This document shows positions 56,496-64,000 of a DNA stretch of 64,000 bases, in pieces. Source of the DNA: Castanea sativa (taxonomy: Eukaryota > Streptophyta > Magnoliopsida > Fagales > Fagaceae); the NCBI RefSeq assembly GCF_040712315.1, contig NC_134020.1:37130751-37194750 (forward strand), written 5' to 3'. The number at the start of each line of letters is the position of its first letter. Position 1 is the stretch's first letter. Below the pieces are notes generated by a model. That model saw nothing but the letters and a program-made list of their open reading frames with translations. It searched no databases and was not told the origin of the DNA. The position numbers were made by a program, and so were the translations under genes.

Positions 56496-59400
56496 TCAAC
56501 AAAAGAACATCGAGTTGCACACGTTCTCCTGCAATCTGGGAAGTTGTGGGACAGGAACAGCTCCAGCAGAAGTCACTCCACCATGGCTTGAGGATGTCTC
56601 AGATAACTCCTCAAATTTCATGAACTGACCCATTTGGGTGGCTGCCAAGTGTGCATAACATATAGGAGCAACTGCAGGCAGAGAAAAAAATTTAGATAAC
56701 AAAAGAATACAACTAATTTTGGGATTTAATTACACTTAATGGGTCAGTAGTGGGATTCAGGAACCAAGTCAAATAATAAACCAAAATCTACTACAATCGT
56801 AAAGCTGGGTAAATGAATTTAGTTGATTGCATCAGCAACGGGCAATGATCAACTCTGCATTACCTACAGAAATGGCAGTGGTGCTTCTCTGGTACCTGCA
56901 TTTAGCACAAATATAATTTAGAAAGATTGTCCCAGCTAACTCTATTGAAGCACAAGCTATTGAAGCAATCATTTAAGGCCAAATATCTACTCACACATAT
57001 GACAGGGAATGCACAAGTTCCTGTAGATCATCTGCTGAAAAACCAACGTCATCTAACAGAACATGGTAATGTGTAGGCCTTGTGGTACCCTGTTGTAACA
57101 GAAGATCAAAAGAAGTCAGTACATCAATTTCTTCATATCACAAAAAGAGATCAGGAAATTAATCTGACAGTCAGGTAATAGTAAACAAATTGATACTGAC
57201 AATCATTCCAGCATGTGCACATAGGTAGAAATCATTGTTTCGTGGATGACAAACTTTGTTATCTATAACAGTTCCTGCACAAAAGATTGGACAGAAGACG
57301 TCATTAGATACCATAATAGAGAAATCTACAGAAACTTAGGCGTGCTTGTTCAAAAAATAAAAAAAGAAACTTAGGCGTGTTTGCTTACCAGGTGGAACAT
57401 TATCAGGAGATCCAGGCTGGAAGAATTTTGTATGGTGGTTTTTCTGTGCAACAATTACCACAAACTTTGGGTTCCACTTCTCATCGAGAAACTTGCAGGA
57501 CTAGAAACAGTAGCAAACATTAAGTTGATCCGGTTCAATGACCAAAACCACCACGCAAATAAAGCAAAGTTGCAGCTTTTAAAGATATAATTCAAGAGGA
57601 CTGGTTTGGGGGTTAGAGAACCTCAATGATTTGATCCAGTTCAATGTTCAACACTTGATTGAATTGTGATTCACTGACTCCATCCCTGAATCCAATAAAA
57701 ATATGACTCAATATAGGAAAATAGAAAAAGCATTAATACTAATATAAATGAAAAACTTATAAAGTGACATACCTGAATATGATAATCTGATCTGGTTTTC
57801 TTTTCCCTGAACTTGTATAGAAGTCCAGCAGAAGCTCCCTGAAAGGGGAGGAAAGAACGAGGTTCCAATTAGATGTCACTTAATCTTCTAATCTGGGAAT
57901 CAGCAGGAAAACTTTCATTTTCATTTTATCCTTTTTTAATTAATAATTACACACGCACCTGATGCATCTTGAACTCAAAGATTTTAACCCTCCACCTTGC
58001 TCTTACAAGGGAAGTTATATTGGAGCTAGAGCTCACCAACTTTTTGACCCTTCACCATGCTTTTTTTAAATATTTGATTGTTTCCATATTGATATTTTCC
58101 TTTTTTTTATTGGCAATATTTGAACATAACACCTAACCCCTTAACACCACCCCCACCCATTAGATGAAGATAGAAACACCACCTCATTATGCCGTCATCT
58201 TCAGTTTCAGATGTTTTCTTAAATAAAGAATCTATCATTTCAACCTTTGGGGATTGTGTCCGAACAGATGCCCTATATTTAGAAATCAATGGCCACTGCC
58301 TTGAGCTGACCACCTGAGTTTTTCAAAAGGAATTACAACAAATTTAGTAGATAAGAACTGTTTTCAATGGAAATAGATTTTGATTAATGCTCCGTTTGTT
58401 TCGTTGGAAAACCTTGTGTAAAGATAGGTTTTCTTATTTTCCCGTGTTTGGTAGCATAAAAAAAGATGAGTCAAAAGAAAAGTATATTTGGTCAACATAA
58501 AAATTATGGCTTATTTTTAGAGATTGTTTCCCATTAAATTTTTTTGGAAAACTCTATCTCACAGCCAGCTAAATAAGGGAATTTAAGAGGTTGTTTTTCA
58601 ACTTATTTAAAGTTGCTACCAAACATTGAAAAATGAGATAATTTTATAGAAAATGCTTCTTGGAAGATTACTCATTTTTTAGAAAACATCATTATTGAAA
58701 CAAACAGCGAGCAAGCGTATAAACAGATCTTCAACAGTATATATTTACCCACATAGAAAACACTGGGAATTGCAAAATTTGAACAGAAAAATACTTATTC
58801 ACAAAGATATGTTGAAGATAGTATATTACCGCAGCAATTGATGGTACATCAGACTGCCCAGGAGAGCCATGAGACACATCCATCCCAAGTATGATGGTGG
58901 GAGCCTTGGAAACCAATGGGATTGAAGGAGAGTGTTCAACAGCTAGTAATGAATTCAAACCACCCATCTGCAATCAAGACAAAAAGGCAAATTGAACGTG
59001 TGATAAAACAATAGTAACAGTCCTGTATCCCAACAACCAATTTGGAAACAGAAGCAGAATAAGAGAGAAAGAGAGGGACTAGCCCATACAGTAGCATACC
59101 TTTGCATTGATCTTCAAAAGAACATTGGTAAGATATTGGTCATTAACCCTAGTAGGAGCAATGCACTGAGTGACTATTCCATACTCAGCAAGATTCTTTC
59201 GCTTCCATGGACCTTAAGATCAAACAAATTTCATTTAGAAAACACTTGCACTGCAAGACCATTTCAAAGCAATTAATACTGTCAGTAAAGGAATGGATCA
59301 TGTCACTCTACCATAAAGATCAGAGTTTTTTCTCTCAGGAAGCAAGCATAGAAGAAACTGTGGAGCACCAGGAAGTTTTGATTGAATATCCTCAAACATC

Positions 59401-62175
59401 TTCTCCACTCTAGCCATGGGTGGAGCGCGTCTATTCTGAGGATTTTCTTGAAACACATCGAATGGAGCATCTATTTGCTACAAGAACACAAGAAAGACAG
59501 CTATCAGTTATCAGACAAAGCATTATAGCATTCATGTCAGGAACATATATACTTACAATTCCTTTCAGATCTCCACATTTAATTAGATCCCGTACAAGAC
59601 TTTGTGTATCACAACGCGCTGAGAAGTTCACTACAGCCCAGCGCTCAATCTTTGTTGGCTGCACTAATTTCTACATGGAATGTTGAAAATACCGTAAGAA
59701 CCACTGAATCAAAATCATAAATAGTAAGAAAAAAAGGAAATACCTTATTGTTGAAATTCCATCGACCATTCCTAGGAAAGAAATCCTCTCCATTGCCCAC
59801 TTTCAACTGATGAGAAAACAGGAGAATAAGGGAAAATTTGACTAATCCATAGTAACGATGACTATTAATTTCAATCAAAGGCTATGTACACAATCAGGAG
59901 CCCACTTCAATATGACGTAAAATAGAATACCCTTGGAGCTGGCAGAACACGGCCATCAACTTGAGTGAAGCTGGTACTGATTGAAATGCCACATGATCGT
60001 AGCAAAGGTTCAGAATCATAATTGTTACATTTCAAAGCCTGCAACAGAAAACAAGGACCAAAATGTAAGAAAGGAATATGGCAGTAAGAACAAAATCCAT
60101 CACAATTTCAGAAAAGACACCTACCTCAGACAAAACCTTCATCCTCTCTTGCGGCTTTTGCCTTGATTTTTCCACTAGTGAAGCTCTTTGAAGAGTGGAT
60201 AAAGCTTTTGTGTAACGTTGCAAGGACACCAATGAACAAAGCTGGAAAAAAAAAACAAAGGAGCAATAGAAACCACATTAAATAAGAACTCATATTTGTA
60301 GCACTAAGTCAAACAACTATAATCATTTATTCACCTCAAGAGGGAAAAAAGTTGGGCGCTTTGGCTTTCCAACATTAATACATGGCAGATCTCCAGAATA
60401 ACGCAATTCTATACCACGATGATTAACAAAATAATCATAGACAGTCACTTCTATCGTCTGAGGTTCACCATCTGCGTCATTTCCTCTCTGCTTCAGTGTA
60501 AACCTACAAGCAGCATAGCATAGAAATTACTTTAAAATTTTCATTACGAATGGGGAAGAGTTCAGGTTTTAATTAGGTGCTAGATGAGCAGAAAAAGAAT
60601 AACAGGCCAGATTCAACACCAATGAAGGAAAAAGATAAAATACATTTGATCTTTGCATGTCTTCTCACTCAATCCAGTTATCTTGAACTCTTGATTCGCA
60701 GGACTCGTCTTAATCCTCAGATTTTTGAGTGTTCGTTTAGCCTGTTAATACAAACAACCAACATAGCATTGAATAGGGAAAGGAACAAGTAACCAAAATA
60801 AAAGAAAGATGCTGAGTCAATAATTTAGTTACCTTTGACCAATCAAGTGAGAAAGGATCTCTCACATTCTGGTTGGCAATTAAGAAATCCACCACCGGTC
60901 CAGGCTGTATAATCATGGTAGTTGATACATCTATTCATGTAGGAAACAGAACAAGCGACCATAAGAATAGATTCAGAAATTGTCAAAAAAAGTAAGTGTA
61001 AATGATCTTACCAATATTTAGAGATAATCCACCCTGGGAGGTTCTAAAACTTGAATGAAATCCTCTGCAGCCAAGAACACCACCTCCAACATCTGCAAAA
61101 TTTTTTGGATCATTGTGAAAGAAAGATTGACGAACAAGCAGGCAGCCCCTGTAAAAGCAACAAAATGGTTAATATGATACGATATAGAATTGAACTAAAA
61201 ATACACATGCCAAAGGGCAGAAAAACAGATTAAAATTTTAAAATAATTATAATTTACTCACTGTTTAGCCGCATGCTGCCTCAATATAATATCCAACACT
61301 CTAAGGGCTTCTTGTGAGTTCTCTGATTCTTGACCCCTTAGTGCATTTGCAATGGCTTGCATGGGAATTTTTGCAGCAAAGCTAATCTCCACTTTGAATG
61401 TCTTCGACTGATATGGACGCCGCATCCTCTTTCGGTCACCGTCATTAGGACTTCCGTGACCATTAGGGCTACTGTTTCCATTATTTCTAGACAGAAAGGA
61501 CATTCAAGAGAAATTAGAGATTAACTCACAAAAACACAGAACATTTCAAATAAAAACAATCATAAATCATGCATGTACCTGTTTGATATGACATCCTCGA
61601 GTACAACAGTAAACTCAAGCTTGTTGCGGGGAAGTGGACCAACAGTGAACAGACTCTTCTCCCCATCATAAGCAAAGTCCTTTCCAGCTAACTCAGTATC
61701 ATAAGTCTCCTGCACCCTATCAATCACCTTTCTTCCAACACCTTTACCATCAACAGGGCGACCATCTTCGTAGGCCAAAGAAACCTGTTCAAAACACACA
61801 GAGCAGTCAAAATATATGAAAAAGTTCAAAAATGAAACATTTTCATCCAAACCCAACTTGGGTGTTGTCTATGAGACAGTCAGAACATACACTATAATGG
61901 AAGAAATGGCCATCAACATTATTGACCCCAACTTTGAAGTGATTAGTAAGCAGTTGTATCTTCTGTCCTTTGTTTGCAAGACCACGCCTAGCTATGGGGA
62001 CTCGCATAACCTTTTTCTTAACTGGTTCGGGAGGTTGGTCTCCTTCTGCACGGACTGGAACAACATTTGGAGGAATAACAGGGGGAGGAGGAGGCAATGC
62101 TTCCTGTGCTCCATTCCCATTTGTTGCTCCATTCCCATTTGCTACTCCATTACCATCTGGCTCAAATGAATCCAT
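56496..62175 (-). CDS. AGO4: ARGONAUTE 4 (siRNA-guided DNA methylation)
   Basis: Nuclear Argonaute that binds 24-nt siRNAs and guides RNA-directed DNA methylation with Pol V transcripts. Coding exons, 5' to 3': 62175-61891, 61784-61579, 61486-61262, 61148-61012, 60930-60833, 60741-60644, 60503-60335, 60241-60125, 60038-59931, 59806-59744, 59670-59557, 59477-59312, 59212-59100, 58967-58830, 58313-58183, 57838-57773, 57685-57622, 57500-57389, 57274-57201, 57089-56995, 56895-56864, 56671-56496. All have GT-AG borders and matching phases; together 2787 nt, 928 residues (Arabidopsis AGO4 924). Seen: Gly/Asn-rich N-terminus, N domain, PAZ ([16 protein letters not shown]), Mid, PIWI. Slicer triad D663 (GMDVSHGS), D746 (FRDGVSES) and H878 (ICYAHLAAT) present. 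C-terminus VCNSMFFC. Intact. Confidence 0.97.
58389..58712. mobile_element. MITE-like element in AGO4 intron
   Basis: Inverted ends GCTCCGTTTGTTTC at the left and GAAACAAACAGCGAGC at the right enclose about 320 bp with no coding capacity, inside the intron 58314-58829. GTTTGTTTC-type ends are common in plant hAT MITEs. I could not identify a clean target duplication. Confidence 0.6.
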
Positions 62176-62178
62176 AAC

Positions 62179-63720
62179 CTAAGAAGAAGAAAAAAAATGT
62201 ATTAAATGTGTCTGTATATATATAAATCAGGTATCTGATATACCAAGGTTATTGTCATCAAGATCAACTCATGAAATTAGTTTTGCATAGCTTTCAGGCA
62301 GAACTCTAAACTATAACCCCTCCAAATGCCTACACAGCATAATAAAAGCATAAAGGTGGTATCAGGAATCCTAAATAAGGTGCTACAAATCAAACCAAGT
62401 TCTAATAAGTAATAACTAAAAGGAATGAACCTATGAGCTCACAAGATTTTCTGTGAAACTCACGTTTTAATAGAAAAATTATGTCATCAGAAGCACCCCA
62501 GACAGTATGAACAATACTTTTTTCATGGGTAATAGAACCCTCCACCTTGCTATTACAAAGAAAGAAGGGAATAAGTTGCCATTTGAACTAGAGTCAGTGG
62601 TCCCATAAGGCACACAAATTCTCTAGTACAAAACAAGAACAGACAACTAAAGTAAACATCATTGAGAGAAGACAATCCTAATAAAACAATTTTTCAGTGG
62701 CTACTAAAGCAGATTCTGACACTCAGCCCATCAAAGGTACTCAAATTTTCAAACTCATACACATGAGAGGTCATTACCGCCGTCAGAAAATACAGCACAA
62801 ATGCATGACCAACAAATAACGCAATTTATATAAGCTTTTTGATGCATACCGCAGAAATAAACATATAAAAAGGTCTTCACACTCTGGGTTTTGGAACTTC
62901 AAGTTTTATGTTAAAGCATAAGCGAGTTCCCCAAAAAAGAAAACCCAAAATAAAAAATGGTAACAGGAGTTGCAACATTTAGTTGCAAATCAGAACCCTT
63001 CAAAGCAGTACACAAACCATGCATGAAAAAGATTTTTGAGCAACAAACTAGGACCCCTAAAAGTAAAACATAACTTGTAGTTGTTCAAAACAAAAACAAC
63101 CCAGACAAATAAGAATTAAAACAGTTTATTTAACACCGTAAAAGCAAGCCAAACTAACCAAATGAAAGAAACAATGCATGTTAAAATCACAGATAATAAA
63201 GCTTTCTACCTTTAAATAACCAGACAAACCCAGCAAATAACATTTAAATAACACTAGTTTCTAGAGAGATTCAACCATAAAACAGGCACGCAGATTTGGA
63301 AAAACAGTACACATATTATATGGAAACATTACCAGCTAAAGAAGAAAGAAATTACTCAACCATTAAAGCTGAAGAGGCCTCTAACAAACAAACCAACATT
63401 AAATACACAAAAGATTGAACAGAAAGTACAATGTTGGAAAGCACATGCAACACCAAAGAACAGTCTTTAAAGTCACAAACACTAAAACAAGAAACAAAAT
63501 CAAGTTCAATAAACCCAGGAAAAAAAATTTACTCCACACAGAAAAAGCAAGCAAACTCAAACCAGAAAGGGAAATTTTTTTTATTTTATTTTATGAAGAC
63601 ACTGTTAGTTACAGAGTTCCCCAAACACATAGTATATAACGAAAACGCTAACACATTAACCCCAAACAGACATGCAAGCAAGAACATTAATAATATCGTA
63701 CATTCACAACAACATATTAC
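62179..63720 (-). other. AGO4: Predicted 5'-UTR intron of AGO4
   Basis: Minus-strand donor TTTTTAAG|GTAATATG (63721/63720) and acceptor TTCTTCTTCTTAG (AG 62180-62179), which stands 3 bp before the ATG. The 1.5-kb interval has no coding character and contains, near 62533, a fragment (ACCCTCCACCTTGCT) also present in the AGO4 intron near 57987, so a small dispersed repeat has inserted twice. Confidence 0.65.
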
Positions 63721-64000
63721 CTTAAAAAGCTAAAACAAACGGCTTTTCAAAGCCCAAGTCTCGGAGATTCCACAGCAAACTCTGCAAGCAAAACCCAAAA
63801 CAGAGCAAATAAGCGCAGATCGAGCTCATAAGCCACAAAATAAGCCTTTTTTAAAAAAACCCATTATTTTTCGAAGGACACAAACATAAAACCACAACAA
63901 TACTACTGCAACCAAGATCAGAAAATAGAAAAAAATATATATTATTTTAAAAAAATTACTTTCAGAAAACAAAAAAAAAGTCTGAGCTAAACGACACAAT
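63721..64000 (-). promoter_or_regulatory. AGO4 first (UTR) exon and start of promoter
   Basis: Non-coding sequence upstream of the predicted donor; the transcription start is probably between 63780 and 63900, but nothing in the sequence fixes it. The promoter continues beyond the window. Confidence 0.4.

Overview
This is nuclear DNA of a flowering plant, most likely a woody eudicot. The genes have plant-type GT-AG introns, there are long AT-rich intergenic stretches, and dense nested transposons fill the middle. Closeness of the proteins to rosid homologues and the style of the repeats suggest a tree such as a member of the Fagales, but the window alone does not prove this.

Four ordinary host genes sit at the two ends. 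On the left, on the minus strand, is a leucine-rich-repeat receptor-like kinase of the SIRK1/At5g10020 type (cut by the window start) and, 10 kb further on, a complete EIN3 ethylene-response transcription factor with an intronless coding region. On the right are a small plus-strand phytocyanin ('lamin-like'/early nodulin-like) gene and, facing it, a complete ARGONAUTE 4 gene on the minus strand. I could resolve AGO4 into 22 coding exons (928 codons) plus a 5'-UTR intron; its slicer triad is intact.

The 19.5-51.6 kb interval is a transposon island. In order it holds: a solo LTR with perfect 5-bp target duplications; a 4.4-kb hAT element with perfect 8-bp duplications and a duplicated left end; LINE and SINE-like scraps; a full-length 11.2-kb Ty3/gypsy element of the Tat lineage (second, archaeal-type RNase H; tandem-repeat array; spliced antisense gene between pol and the 3' LTR); a hAT-type MITE with perfect 8-bp duplications; and a 9.2-kb Ty1/copia element with two insertions of one LTR family inside it. 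All transposon reading frames are broken.

The most unusual signal is in the Tat element. Its coding part is strikingly poor in CAG/CTG and rich in CGG, its frames break at those places, and the copies of its own tandem repeat and its two LTRs differ mainly there. This could be a sequencing-consensus artefact at methylated CHG sites or a real mutational bias, and it should be settled before anyone interprets the element. No operons, CRISPR arrays or gene clusters of a new system are present. The host genes are not functionally linked by position, although AGO4, which guides DNA methylation of transposons, lies 5 kb from a transposon island.
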